Below, piece after piece: positions 1-7,650 of a stretch of 34,333 nt of DNA. Source of the DNA: CAZABC01 sp964483405 (lineage in GTDB: Bacteria; Chloroflexota; Limnocylindria; Limnocylindrales; CSP1-4); assembly GCA_964483405.1 (NCBI GenBank), contig CAZABC010000023.1:1-34333 (forward strand). Reading direction: 5' to 3'. The notes beneath the pieces are model-generated. The model saw only the letters and a list, made by a program, of their open reading frames with translations. It did no database searches and was not told where the DNA came from. Position numbers and translations under genes: made by a program. Position 1 is the first letter of the stretch; each line of letters begins with the position of its first letter.

Positions 1-634
1 AGTGGATGAGCGTGTAGATGGCGCTCGTCTCGAACGGGTTCCCGCCCACGAGGAGGGAGTGGAAGGACAGCGCCTGGCGCAGGTGGTCGTCCTCCACGAA
101 GCGGGAGACGACCTCGTAGACGGAGCGGTCTGCCCGGAGGCGGACGAGGTCCGGCGCCACCCTCAGCATGTCGGCGAAGCGGAGGAACGGCACCCCCGCC
201 AGCTCCTCGTAGCCCTTCTGGAAGACCTTCCGCGCGTACTCGACGAACGCCCGGTAGCCCTCGAGGTCCCCCGGCGAGAGCCGCCGGACCTGCTCCTCCA
301 TGTGCGCCTGCTCGCCCTCGTAGTCGAAGCTCACCCCGTCCGGCCACGACAGCCGGTAGAACGGCCGCACCGGGAGCATCTCGACGGAGTCGGACATCCG
401 CCGGCCGGCGACCTCGAACAGCTCCTCGAAGCAGTGCGGGGCGGTGATGACGGTGGGGCCGGCGTCGAACGTGAAGCCCTGGTCCCGGTAGACGTAGGCG
501 CGGCCCCCGGGAAGGTCGCGCTTCTCGAAGATCACGGTGCGGACGCCGCGGGCCTGGAGGCGGATCGCGGCAGCGAGGCCGCCGAAGCCGCTGCCGACGA
601 CGGCCGCCCGGTACTGCGCGTTGCGTGTGCTCAT
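1..634 (-). CDS. crtI: Phytoene desaturase CrtI, N-terminal part, cut by window edge
   Basis: FAD-dependent desaturase that converts phytoene toward lycopene in carotenoid synthesis, acting at the membrane. The minus-strand reading from ATG 634 gives 211 residues before the window ends; the family is about 490-510 residues, so more than half is missing. An N-terminal dinucleotide-binding motif (VVGSGFGGLAAAIRLQARG, residues ~12-30) is followed by GGRAYVYRDQGFTFDAGPT, the CrtI signature in which the substrate-facing FAD domain begins, and by FHSLLVGGNPF near the cut. The start codon overlaps the crtY stop by four bases (ATGA), so the two are translationally coupled, crtY first. No second start with a better ribosome site is visible. 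Distinction from other carotenoid oxidases (CrtD, CrtO) rests on partial sequence, so the exact desaturation step is less certain than the family. Confidence 0.9.
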   Translation of the reverse strand, partial: MSTRNAQYRAAVVGSGFGGLAAAIRLQARGVRTVIFEKRDLPGGRAYVYRDQGFTFDAGPTVITAPHCFEELFEVAGRRMSDSVEMLPVRPFYRLSWPDGVSFDYEGEQAHMEEQVRRLSPGDLEGYRAFVEYARKVFQKGYEELAGVPFLRFADMLRVAPDLVRLRADRSVYEVVSRFVEDDHLRQALSFHSLLVGGNPFETSAIYTLIH

Positions 635-1779
635 GTGGTCTGCAGGTTGGCCCAGGCGAGGCGGAAGGAGAAGCCGCGCGGCGGCTTCCCGAGGAGGAGG
701 CGCGCGCGGTCCGCGACCGTCAGGTCGAGGGCGTAGAAACGGCGGATGGTGTCCTCCGGCATCTCCCGGTAGAACCGCTCGAGCACGTGCCAGCGGCTCG
801 TCACGGGGTAGGCGCGGAAGAGGAGCCAGTTGAGGAGGTGGGCGAAGCGACGCTGGGCACGGTGGTGCCGCGCGAAGGCCGCGAGCCGCGCCCCGAACAC
901 CCGCTCCGGCGGCAGGCTCGCCACCAGCGAGGCGAGGCGCACCGCGAGCGGGAGGGAGTACCCCGTCACCGGGTGGAAGAAGCCGCCGCCGTAACCGGCG
1001 GCGAGGGGCGGCCCGAGGGGCCGCGGGAGCGGGCCCGCCCAGGGGAGGGGAAGGACGCCCCTCTCTTCCCGTGCGATCTCGAACGGAGAAAGCCCCTTCT
1101 CCCTCGCCCACGAGAGGGCGCGCTCGCGCACGGCGTCGCGATCGAGGCGCGGGTCGTCCGAGAAGTAGGTGTCCTCCACGAGCACCCGCTCGGGCTCGAG
1201 GGGCAGCGCGTACACGAAGCGCAAGCCGTCCTCCTGGGGGACCGTGGCGTCCATCACCACCGGGCGAGCCGGGGCGACGGGCCGGCCGAGGCGCAGCTCC
1301 ACCCCGACGAACTTCTGGAAGCCCGCGCTCCGCGTCTCGGCCCCCGCCGGGCCGCGTGCGTCGACGACGAGCGTCCCGCCGAGCACGCGGCCGTCCGCGA
1401 GGCGCACCGCGTGCGCTCCGACCTCGACCGCGGCCGCCCCGGTGAGCACCGCGCAGCCCGGCGTGTCGAGCCGCTCGCGCACCACCGCGTCGAGCCGCTC
1501 GGACGGTATGCTCGCGTACGCGTGCGGCAGCGTTCGCTCGAGGCCGGGGAAGCGCACGTCGTAGGCGGGCCAGCGGTGGGAGACGAGAGGCGCGACCCAC
1601 TCCCGCGCCTCCTCCGGGACATCGCCCTCGTGGAAGGACCAGGTGTGGTTGCCGCCGAGCCGCCCCTCCCGCTCGACGAGCGCCACGCGCGCCCCGGGCC
1701 GCCGCGCGCGCAGGGCGAGCGCCAGGAGGCCGTTCTGGAGCCCGCCGCCGACGAGCACGTAGTCGAAGCCGCCGCTCAC
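631..1779 (-). CDS. crtY: Lycopene beta-cyclase CrtY
   Basis: Flavoprotein that closes beta-ionone rings on lycopene to give beta-carotene. The protein is 382 residues, the normal length for CrtY. Residues 8-23 carry the FAD-binding glycine-rich segment (VLVGGGLQNGLLALAL), residues 42-50 the family hallmark GGNHTWSFH, and the C-terminal half has the FHPVTGYSLPLAVRLA segment typical of CrtY. It is the first gene of a pair with crtI, which overlaps its stop by four bases. A gap of 163 bases separates it from the upstream permease gene, and that gap holds a TAGAAT -10-like box, so the carotenoid genes probably have their own promoter. Later pigment genes would lie beyond the left edge. Family assignment is firm; the product (one or two rings closed) cannot be read from sequence. 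Confidence 0.95.
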   Translation of the reverse strand: MSGGFDYVLVGGGLQNGLLALALRARRPGARVALVEREGRLGGNHTWSFHEGDVPEEAREWVAPLVSHRWPAYDVRFPGLERTLPHAYASIPSERLDAVVRERLDTPGCAVLTGAAAVEVGAHAVRLADGRVLGGTLVVDARGPAGAETRSAGFQKFVGVELRLGRPVAPARPVVMDATVPQEDGLRFVYALPLEPERVLVEDTYFSDDPRLDRDAVRERALSWAREKGLSPFEIAREERGVLPLPWAGPLPRPLGPPLAAGYGGGFFHPVTGYSLPLAVRLASLVASLPPERVFGARLAAFARHHRAQRRFAHLLNWLLFRAYPVTSRWHVLERFYREMPEDTIRRFYALDLTVADRARLLLGKPPRGFSFRLAWANLQTT

Positions 1780-1908
1780 CCCGTCCCTCGCCTCCCCTGT
1801 CTCCCGGGAGGCGAGACGACGCCCCGCCGGGCCGATCGATCCGGTTGGTTCGCTTCTCCTCGCTGGCTTGCGGGTTGCCTCTCGCGGTCGTTCCGAGAGC
1901 TCAGGGGC

Positions 1909-1914
1909 ATTCTA
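1909..1914 (-). promoter_or_regulatory. Candidate -10 box for crtY-crtI
   Basis: On the minus strand the gap between the ABC permease and crtY contains GGCTAGAATGCC, with TAGAAT as a -10-like hexamer about 130 bases before the crtY ATG. No good -35 element lies 16-18 bases upstream. The same TAGAAT hexamer appears upstream of two other genes here (near 9772 and 13308), which raises its credibility. Confidence 0.35.
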
Positions 1915-1942
1915 GCCGAACGGAAGGGGTCTTTTCCCCGGC

Positions 1943-3196
1943 TCAGTGCGTGCGGACGAGGCGCGAGCCCGCGAGGAGGCCCGCTCCCCCGATGGCCAGC
2001 AGCACGCCGAGGGGCAGCGCCATCTCCGCGGGCGTGAACCCCCGCCACAGCGCCCCCTCGAAGGCCAGGATCGCCCACTTCGCCGGGCTCACCCCGCTCG
2101 CGGTCGCCATCCACGCGGGCATGACGAACAGGGGAACCATGCCCCCGCCGAGCAGGGCCAGGACGAGCAGCGTGGCCCACGCCGCGCCGCTCGCCGCCTG
2201 CTCGGTCGTCCCGACCGCCGAGAGGGCCATCATGATCCCGGTGAACGCGGCGGCCGCGGCGAGCAGGGCGGCCGCGAGCAGGGGCCACGAGGCGGGCCGG
2301 ACGCCGAAGCCGATCGCCCCCACCGCCACGAGCAGCGCCTCGACCGCCAGCATCGCGGCGAGGCAGGCGACCGCCTTTCCGAGCAGGATCTGCCGGCGGG
2401 TGATCGGGGCGGTGAGCAGCCGCCCCATCGTCCCGCTCGTCCGCTCCTTCACGAGCGAGACCGCGAAGTTCGCGGCGCAGGCGATGAGCCCCCACAGCAT
2501 CCCCTGCGGGAAGGTGAACTCGAACGAGCGGCGCGGCCCGCGCCGCTCCGGCGCGGCCGCGCGGGTCTCGACGACCAGCGGCACGAGGCTCGGCCCGCCG
2601 CGTCCCTCCGGGGCGGACGCCAGCCACAGGTCGAGCTCCGCGAGGAAGCGCTCGTTTCGCCGGCGATCGGGCGACCACGGGGGCGCGTGGCGCAGCCGCG
2701 CCAGCGCGTCCGCGACCATGCGCCGGCTCGCCTCGCGGTCCGAGAGCCGCTCCTGGAGGAGCGCGGCCGCCTCGCGCGCGAGCAGCCCCTCGATCATCGC
2801 CGCCTCGGCCCGCCGCGTGGGGTCCATGCCCATCACGACCGTGGGCGCCGTTCCGCCGAAGGGGTTCTCCGCCGCCGCGCCGAAGCCCGGGGCGAGCGCC
2901 ACCCAGGCCACGCGCCTGCCCTGGCGCACGAGCGCCTCGGCCTCCGCGCGGCTCGTGATCGCCACGTCGAGCCCGCCTCCCGCCTCGAGCCGGGCCACGA
3001 ACGAGCGCGAGCCGTCCGTGCCGTCCTCGTCCGCGACGGCCACCGCGAGGGGAGAGCGCCCCTCGGGCGGCGCGGCGAAGATCACCCCGAAGAGCACGGC
3101 GAGCACGATCGGCCAGCCCACGACGAAGAAGAAGTCCCCGCGGTGCCGGCGGAGCAGCCGCAGGTCCTTCCCGGCGAGGGTGAGGACGGGGCTCAT
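1943..3196 (-). CDS. ABC-2 type transporter permease
   Basis: Integral membrane subunit of an ABC exporter of the ABC-2 (DrrB/YhhJ/NatB) type. The 417-residue protein has one N-terminal membrane segment (residues ~23-42, FFFVVGWPIVLAVLFGVIFA). A long soluble stretch of about 200 residues follows, then five or six C-terminal membrane segments preceded by VKERTSGTMGRLLTAPITRR, the conserved coupling region of this family. The ATG at 3196 overlaps the stop of the upstream kinase by four bases (ATGA), so it ends a tightly coupled operon. No ATP-binding subunit is encoded next to it in this window, so the cassette must be elsewhere or the operon is reduced. The large extracytoplasmic insert resembles exporters of drugs, lipids or Na+, and the substrate is unknown. 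The upstream solute-binding protein is of importer type and need not be its partner. Confidence 0.85.
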   Translation of the reverse strand: MSPVLTLAGKDLRLLRRHRGDFFFVVGWPIVLAVLFGVIFAAPPEGRSPLAVAVADEDGTDGSRSFVARLEAGGGLDVAITSRAEAEALVRQGRRVAWVALAPGFGAAAENPFGGTAPTVVMGMDPTRRAEAAMIEGLLAREAAALLQERLSDREASRRMVADALARLRHAPPWSPDRRRNERFLAELDLWLASAPEGRGGPSLVPLVVETRAAAPERRGPRRSFEFTFPQGMLWGLIACAANFAVSLVKERTSGTMGRLLTAPITRRQILLGKAVACLAAMLAVEALLVAVGAIGFGVRPASWPLLAAALLAAAAAFTGIMMALSAVGTTEQAASGAAWATLLVLALLGGGMVPLFVMPAWMATASGVSPAKWAILAFEGALWRGFTPAEMALPLGVLLAIGGAGLLAGSRLVRTH

Positions 3197-4332
3197 CGCG
3201 CCCCCGCCGCGGCGACGGCCGCGCGCAGCGTCCCCCGGATCGCCTCGAGCCCCTCGAGCAGCCGGACCTGGTTGCGGGCGCGGTCGAGGTTGTGGCCGGG
3301 GCGGGCGGTGCGGTAGTAGCGGTCGCCGTCGAGGTGGTCGCCGAGGAAGCGGATCGCCTGCTCGTAGACGATGACCTCGGCCCCGGTGACGAGGAGGTCG
3401 CGCTCGGCGGGGGACAGGGCGGGCCCGGCGCCCTCGACGAAGCCCTGGGCGAGGGCCTCGAAGACCGGGACGCGCACGCGCACGTGCGAGAGGTCGGGGT
3501 CGTCCTCCTCGGAGTCGCTGAGCGTCGAGCGGGCGAGGTCGCCGAAGTCGTAGGGGGCGAGGCCGGGCATGACGGTGTCGAGGTCCACGACGCACAGGCC
3601 CTCGCCCGTTCTCTCGTCGAAGAGGACGTTCGCGATCTTGGCGTCGTTGTGGGTGGCCCGCACGGGGATCTCGCCGCGGGAGGCGGGAGCGGCGAGGGCG
3701 GAGGCGAGCGAGCGGCGGTCGAGGAGAGCCTCGATCTCCGGCCGGCATCCGGCGGCCCGGCCGACGCGGTCCGCGCCGACGGCCCGCTCGAACGCGGCGA
3801 GCCGGCCCGGGGTGTCGTGGAAGCCCGCGATCGTCTCGTGGAGCGGCGGGGCCGGCAGGTCGGCGAGGTGGGCCAGGAAGCGGCCGAAGGCGCGGGCCGT
3901 CTCCCGCGCTTCCCCGGGGCTCGCCGCGCGCCCGGTGGCGCGGGTGCCCTCGACCCAGGGCACGAGGCGCCAGGTCTCGCCGGAGGGGTCCACGTGGCGG
4001 GTGGCGCCGTCGAGCGTCGGCACGAGGCAGAGCACGCGCCGCTCGACGTCGCGCACGCCCTCCGCCGCGAGGCGCCCCGCCACGTGGCGGGTCACCCGCA
4101 CCATGTTCTCCATCACCTCGTGGGGACGACGGAAGACGTGGCGGTTGATCTGCTGGAGGAGGAAGCGCCGGGGGCCGCCGGGGCCCGCGCAGGTGGCCCG
4201 CCACGAGTGGTTGATGAGGCCGCTCGTGTGCGTCTCGAGGGAGACGGGCGACCCGGGCAAGGCGAAGCGGGCGAGGACGGCGAGGGCCTCCTCGCGGGAC
4301 GGAGCGCGCGCGGCGGCCGGGGCGCCGCTCAC
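3193..4332 (-). CDS. NahK-like anomeric sugar kinase (APH phosphotransferase family)
   Basis: Predicted sugar 1-kinase of the aminoglycoside-phosphotransferase fold, closest in motif style to N-acetylhexosamine 1-kinases (NahK) and less so to AmgK. From GTG 4332 it is 379 residues, close to the ~360 of NahK. The N-terminal lobe has the SGLIN...LLQQIN pattern (residues ~37-63), the catalytic loop is HNDAKIANVLFD (Asp230 catalytic base) and the metal-binding loop is DLDTVMPG (from Asp250). The GTG start overlaps the upstream nucleotidyltransferase stop by four bases (GTGA), which decides the start. A kinase making a sugar 1-phosphate directly coupled to a sugar-1-phosphate nucleotidyltransferase is a complete two-step NDP-sugar activation or salvage route. 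The sugar is inferred as a hexosamine only from motif resemblance. Antibiotic phosphorylation is unlikely in this context. Confidence 0.8.
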   Translation of the reverse strand: MSGAPAAARAPSREEALAVLARFALPGSPVSLETHTSGLINHSWRATCAGPGGPRRFLLQQINRHVFRRPHEVMENMVRVTRHVAGRLAAEGVRDVERRVLCLVPTLDGATRHVDPSGETWRLVPWVEGTRATGRAASPGEARETARAFGRFLAHLADLPAPPLHETIAGFHDTPGRLAAFERAVGADRVGRAAGCRPEIEALLDRRSLASALAAPASRGEIPVRATHNDAKIANVLFDERTGEGLCVVDLDTVMPGLAPYDFGDLARSTLSDSEEDDPDLSHVRVRVPVFEALAQGFVEGAGPALSPAERDLLVTGAEVIVYEQAIRFLGDHLDGDRYYRTARPGHNLDRARNQVRLLEGLEAIRGTLRAAVAAAGAR

Positions 4333-5225
4333 GGCCACAGCCGCGACGGGTAGGCGCCTTCCGCGTGGAGCGACTCGAGGAGCGCCACGAGGCGGGGGCG
4401 ATCTCCCGGGTGGGTCAGCCCCCCCCACGGTCCTCCTCCCCCGAGGACGCGCACGCGCGCCTTCCCCGCGTCCACGAGCGACTGGACGGCCGAGAGCAGG
4501 AAGTACTCCGCCGTGACGCTCCCGGCGTTCTGCGCCAGGAAGCGGCGGAAGCCGTCCTCGAGCGCCGGCACGAGGGCGGGCGTGAAGCCCCAGAAGTTGA
4601 GCGAGACCGGCGTCCGGCCCGGGATGAGGCCGGGCGGGGGCGCCTCGAGGTCGCGTGCGTCCTCGCCCTCGCGCACGAGCCTCAGGACCTCGCGGATCGA
4701 GACGAGGAAGCCCTGCTCGTCGACGGCGCACACGCCGCGGCTCACCGGGCCGTCCGGGCTCAGCGTCGTGACGAGAGGGAAGCCGACGATCGCGAACTCG
4801 GGCACGGGGCCGGCCGGCGGCCGCCGGAGGAACTCCGCCAGGACGCGGTAGCTGCCCGGGCCGTAGAAGTCGTCCGCGTTGATCACGGCGAAGGGCCCGT
4901 CGACGAGGGGCGCCGCGGCGAGCGCGGCGTGGCCGGTCCCCCAAGGCTTCGTCCGTCCGGCCGGCGGGACGAACCCGGCGCCGCCCGCCTGCACGGCGTA
5001 GGCGAGCGGCACGTGGCGCGCGATCCGCTCGCCCACCGCCTCGCGCATCTGCTCCTCCGTGCCCTCGCGCACGACGAGGACGACCCGCTCGAAGCCGGCG
5101 CGCTGCGCGTCGAAGGCGGCGTAGTCGAGGAGCGTCGCCCCGCCCGGGCCCACGCGGTCGACCTGCTTGGGCCCCCCGTAGCGGCTGCCGACGCCGGCGG
5201 CGAGGACCACGAGGGTGAGGGCCAC
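4329..5225 (-). CDS. Sugar-1-phosphate nucleotidyltransferase
   Basis: NDP-sugar pyrophosphorylase-type enzyme that transfers a nucleotidyl group to a sugar 1-phosphate. The 298-residue protein opens with LVVLAAGVGSRYGGPKQ (residues 5-21), the nucleotide-binding signature with its catalytic Lys20, followed by GPGGATLLDYAAFDA. VINADDFYG (residues ~115-122) supplies the metal-binding aspartates. The start is GTG 5225, one base after the upstream stop; no nearer ATG exists. The downstream kinase starts inside this gene's stop codon, so the two products are made together. The order kinase then nucleotidyltransferase matches the chemistry of sugar salvage (compare AmgK/MurU in peptidoglycan recycling and NahK-linked hexosamine salvage), but this protein is longer than MurU (~220 residues). 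Base preference (UTP, GTP or dTTP) cannot be told from sequence. Confidence 0.85.
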   Translation of the reverse strand: MALTLVVLAAGVGSRYGGPKQVDRVGPGGATLLDYAAFDAQRAGFERVVLVVREGTEEQMREAVGERIARHVPLAYAVQAGGAGFVPPAGRTKPWGTGHAALAAAPLVDGPFAVINADDFYGPGSYRVLAEFLRRPPAGPVPEFAIVGFPLVTTLSPDGPVSRGVCAVDEQGFLVSIREVLRLVREGEDARDLEAPPPGLIPGRTPVSLNFWGFTPALVPALEDGFRRFLAQNAGSVTAEYFLLSAVQSLVDAGKARVRVLGGGGPWGGLTHPGDRPRLVALLESLHAEGAYPSRLWP

Positions 5226-5226
5226 C

Positions 5227-6024
5227 TCAGCGTCTCCGGCCGAGGACGAGCGGCGCCTGCTCGCCGAAGTACTTCACGAGCAGCAGGTTCCAGGAGGCGC
5301 TCTTGCGCACGTTCGCGAGGTGCCGGTCGAGCGCGGCCCGCAGCGCCTGGTCCTCCTTGCGCACCGCCCACGCGACGCTGCCCGTGGGGCCGACGGTGAC
5401 GCCCGCCGCGAGCGCGGGATCGGACTTCGCCGCGAGGGCGAACTCCGAGATCGGCATCACCGAGGCGGCGATCTCGCCCTTCCCGAGCGCGGCGAGCATC
5501 GCCTCGAGCGTGTCGAACTGCCGCAGGGACGCGACCCCGGCGGCGGTCGCGTCCTCCGCGGGCGCGGTGCCCCGGATCGCGCCGACCTTCTCGCGCCGCA
5601 GCGCCTCGATCGACCGCGCGGGCGCCCTGGGCGAGCGGGTCACCGCCACGTTGTACGTGGGCATCACCTCGCTCGTGAACGCCACCTGCTGCCGCCTCTG
5701 CGGCGTGTCGAAGATGGCGACGATGAGGTCGCCCTTGCCCGCGAGGAGCATCGGGATGCGGTCCGGGTAGCCGTTCGCCGGCACGACCTCGACCGCGAGG
5801 CCCTGGAGGCGGGCGAACGTCTCCACGAGCTCGCGCTCGAAGCCTCCCCGCGGCCCGCCCGCCGGGTCGAACGTCTCCTTCGCCTCGTCGGCGGCCACTA
5901 TGACCCGCAGCGAGCCGCGCGCCTTCGCCTCCGCGAGGTCGGCGGCGCGAGCGAGCGGCGAAGCGGCGACGGCGGCGACGAGCGTCGCCCGCGCGAGCAG
6001 AGGGGAGACGCCAGGGAGTCCCAT
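5227..6024 (-). CDS. Family 3 extracellular solute-binding protein
   Basis: Periplasmic amino-acid/small-molecule binding protein of the PBPb (SBP family 3) type, 265 residues. Residues 1-27 form a signal peptide (hydrophobic ATLVAAVAAS core, ARA-type cleavage). The mature part starts with KARGSLRVIVAADE and continues with GGFERELVETFARLQGLAVEV, the standard N-lobe start of the family. A hinge and C-lobe with GTAPAEDATAAGV and the terminal KSASWNLLLVKYFGE follow. It is the first gene of the operon with the nucleotidyltransferase, kinase and ABC-2 permease. No import permease or ATPase of the matching type is present here, so it may act alone as a sensor or share a distant transporter. No Shine-Dalgarno is visible before the ATG; the TATAAT box lies only nine bases upstream, so the transcript may be leaderless. 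Confidence 0.8.
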   Translation of the reverse strand: MGLPGVSPLLARATLVAAVAASPLARAADLAEAKARGSLRVIVAADEAKETFDPAGGPRGGFERELVETFARLQGLAVEVVPANGYPDRIPMLLAGKGDLIVAIFDTPQRRQQVAFTSEVMPTYNVAVTRSPRAPARSIEALRREKVGAIRGTAPAEDATAAGVASLRQFDTLEAMLAALGKGEIAASVMPISEFALAAKSDPALAAGVTVGPTGSVAWAVRKEDQALRAALDRHLANVRKSASWNLLLVKYFGEQAPLVLGRRR

Positions 6025-6033
6025 GGGAGGGGG

Positions 6034-6061
6034 ATTATAGAGGAGGCCGAGGTGCTACGAT
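6034..6061. promoter_or_regulatory. Divergent promoter region between the binding-protein operon and surE
   Basis: The 35 bases between two divergent starts hold a perfect TATAAT on the minus strand (6039 down to 6034), nine bases before the ATG of the solute-binding protein, and TACGAT on the plus strand (6056-6061). A GAGG ribosome site sits seven bases before ATG 6060. No clear -35 elements are seen for either direction. Confidence 0.45.
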
Positions 6062-6848
6062 GCGCGTCCCGATGGCCGACCGACCCCGCATCCTCGTCTC
6101 GAACGACGACGGCCACCAGTCCCAGGGGATCCGCGCCCTCGCCGCGGCCATGGAGCCCCTCGGCGAGGTGTGGGTCGTGGCCCCGGAGTCCGAGCAGAGC
6201 GCGGCCTCGCGCGCGATCTCGATCCACCGGCCGCTGCGGCTGCGCGAGGTGCGGCCGCGCTGGTACGCGGTGGACGGGACGCCGACCGACTGCTCGTGGC
6301 TCGGCATCCACCACGTGCTCAAGGGACGGCGGCCGGCGATCCTGGTCTCCGGCATCAACCACGGGCCGAACCTGGCCGACGACGTGACCTACTCGGGCAC
6401 GGTCGCGGCGGCGATGGAGGCCTCGGTCATCGGGGTGCCCGCGATCGCGTTCAGCCTCGCCGGCTGGGGGGATCTGGACTTCGGCCCCGCCGCCCGCTTC
6501 GCCCGCGCCCTCGTCGCCGCCGCTCTCTCGCGCGAGCTGCCCTCGAACCTGCTGCTCAACGTGAACGTCCCGCCGGGGGTCGAGCCCGACGGCTACGCCG
6601 TCACCCGCCTCGGCAAGCACTCGTACGGGTCGGAGGTCGTCGAGAAGAAGGACCCGCGCGGCCGCTCCTACTTCTGGATCGGCGGGAGCGAGTACCAGCA
6701 CGAGGACATCCCCGGCAGCGACTGCAACGTCGTGCTGCGCGAGAAGCGGGTGTCGGTGACGCCGCTCAGCCTCGACCTGACCGACGACGCGATGCGCGCG
6801 GTCGTGGCGACGTGGCCCGTCGAGGGCTTCGCCCGGCACGGGGGCTGA
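6060..6848 (+). CDS. surE: 5'/3'-nucleotidase SurE
   Basis: Metal-dependent nucleoside monophosphate phosphatase of the SurE family, linked to stationary-phase survival and nucleotide housekeeping. The 262-residue length is normal. ILVSNDDGHQSQGI supplies the two metal-binding aspartates near the N-terminus, APESEQSAAS matches the PdrnqSgaS metal-ligand loop, and SGINHGPNLADDVTYSGTV is the central signature. GAGG seven bases upstream favours ATG 6060, but MADRP at ATG 6072 is an equally natural SurE N-terminus. The gene is transcribed away from the solute-binding operon. Its last 83 bases overlap the end of the convergent gene on the other strand. In many genomes surE neighbours pcm or nlpD; neither is present here. 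Confidence 0.95.
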   Translation: MRVPMADRPRILVSNDDGHQSQGIRALAAAMEPLGEVWVVAPESEQSAASRAISIHRPLRLREVRPRWYAVDGTPTDCSWLGIHHVLKGRRPAILVSGINHGPNLADDVTYSGTVAAAMEASVIGVPAIAFSLAGWGDLDFGPAARFARALVAAALSRELPSNLLLNVNVPPGVEPDGYAVTRLGKHSYGSEVVEKKDPRGRSYFWIGGSEYQHEDIPGSDCNVVLREKRVSVTPLSLDLTDDAMRAVVATWPVEGFARHGG

Positions 6849-7632
6849 GGCCGGCCGTCCACCCCAGGCAGCGCCGCCAGAACTCCCCGTAGCCGTCCCA
6901 GTAGACGAGGTTGCAGCCCCAGTGCGGCGCGGGGTCGGACGTGTAGGCCAGCACGCGGCCCTTGCCGAAGGCCCGCACGGCCAGGAGCGGGTCGCCCGTC
7001 TGCGCGACCTCGAGCAGGACCTCGCCGCCGGTCCTCCGCCGGGTCTTGTTGTAGCCGAGCAGCGGAGGCATGGTGCCGAGGTCGAGGCCGCGGAAGAGCG
7101 CGCGGCCCGCGGCGGTGGCCCGCGGCGAGAAGCCCTCGGTGCTCTCGACGAGGTCCTCGGTCTCGAGGCACCGGACCGGCATGAGGTCGGCGAGCGGCGT
7201 CCGGCCCCAGCCGCCCTTGCCCAGCTCGCCGGTGAACGAGTACCAGCCCCCGAGCAGCATCAGGCCCTTGCCTCTCCGCACGGCCTCCAGGGTCAGGCGG
7301 ATCCGGTCGGGAAAGGTGAGGGGTCTCGTCCCGAACTGCGCGCGGTCGAAGAAGCTCGGGGCGAGCTGGAAGAGCTTGGCGTCCACGTCGCTGAAGACGA
7401 GGACGTCGTGCTCGTCGAGGACCCGCTCGTAGTCGCCCGGCCCGAGCTTGTTGTAGAAGTCCCAGGCGGGCACGGAGGCGACCTCGTGCTCGCCGGTCGC
7501 CTCGAGCGCCGTCTTCAGCCAGTGGCCGTAGTTGAAGATGTCGAGGCCCTTGTGGGAGTGGTGGAAGGGCGTCTCCGCGAACACGGGTCCGGTGAGGACC
7601 GCCCAGTCGCCGACGTAGTAGACGCGGGCCAT
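6766..7632 (-). CDS. Glutamine-amidotransferase-like protein (GATase1_like)
   Basis: Class-I glutamine-amidotransferase fold protein of the putative GATase1_like type (PF07090-like), 288 residues. The body is recognisable from residue 1 (ARVYYVGDWAVLTGP) through FNYGHWLKTALE, GLMLLGGWYSFTGELGKGGW and GKGRVLAYTSDPAPHWGCN to CLGWTAG. The nucleophile-elbow position GGWYS has no cysteine, so hydrolysis of glutamine by the usual Cys-His-Glu triad is not supported; that is usual for this family. After CLGWTAG the frame runs on for about 27 low-complexity, Arg/Ser-rich residues antisense to surE, which probably reflects a lost original stop. GGGAGG five bases before ATG 7632 fixes the start. It follows the LD-carboxypeptidase by 18 bases and belongs to its operon. 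The biological substrate is unknown. Confidence 0.75.
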   Translation of the reverse strand: MARVYYVGDWAVLTGPVFAETPFHHSHKGLDIFNYGHWLKTALEATGEHEVASVPAWDFYNKLGPGDYERVLDEHDVLVFSDVDAKLFQLAPSFFDRAQFGTRPLTFPDRIRLTLEAVRRGKGLMLLGGWYSFTGELGKGGWGRTPLADLMPVRCLETEDLVESTEGFSPRATAAGRALFRGLDLGTMPPLLGYNKTRRRTGGEVLLEVAQTGDPLLAVRAFGKGRVLAYTSDPAPHWGCNLVYWDGYGEFWRRCLGWTAGLSPRAGRSPRRATSPRPRASRRRSGRG

Positions 7633-7650
7633 CTCGCCCTCCCGCCCGGC

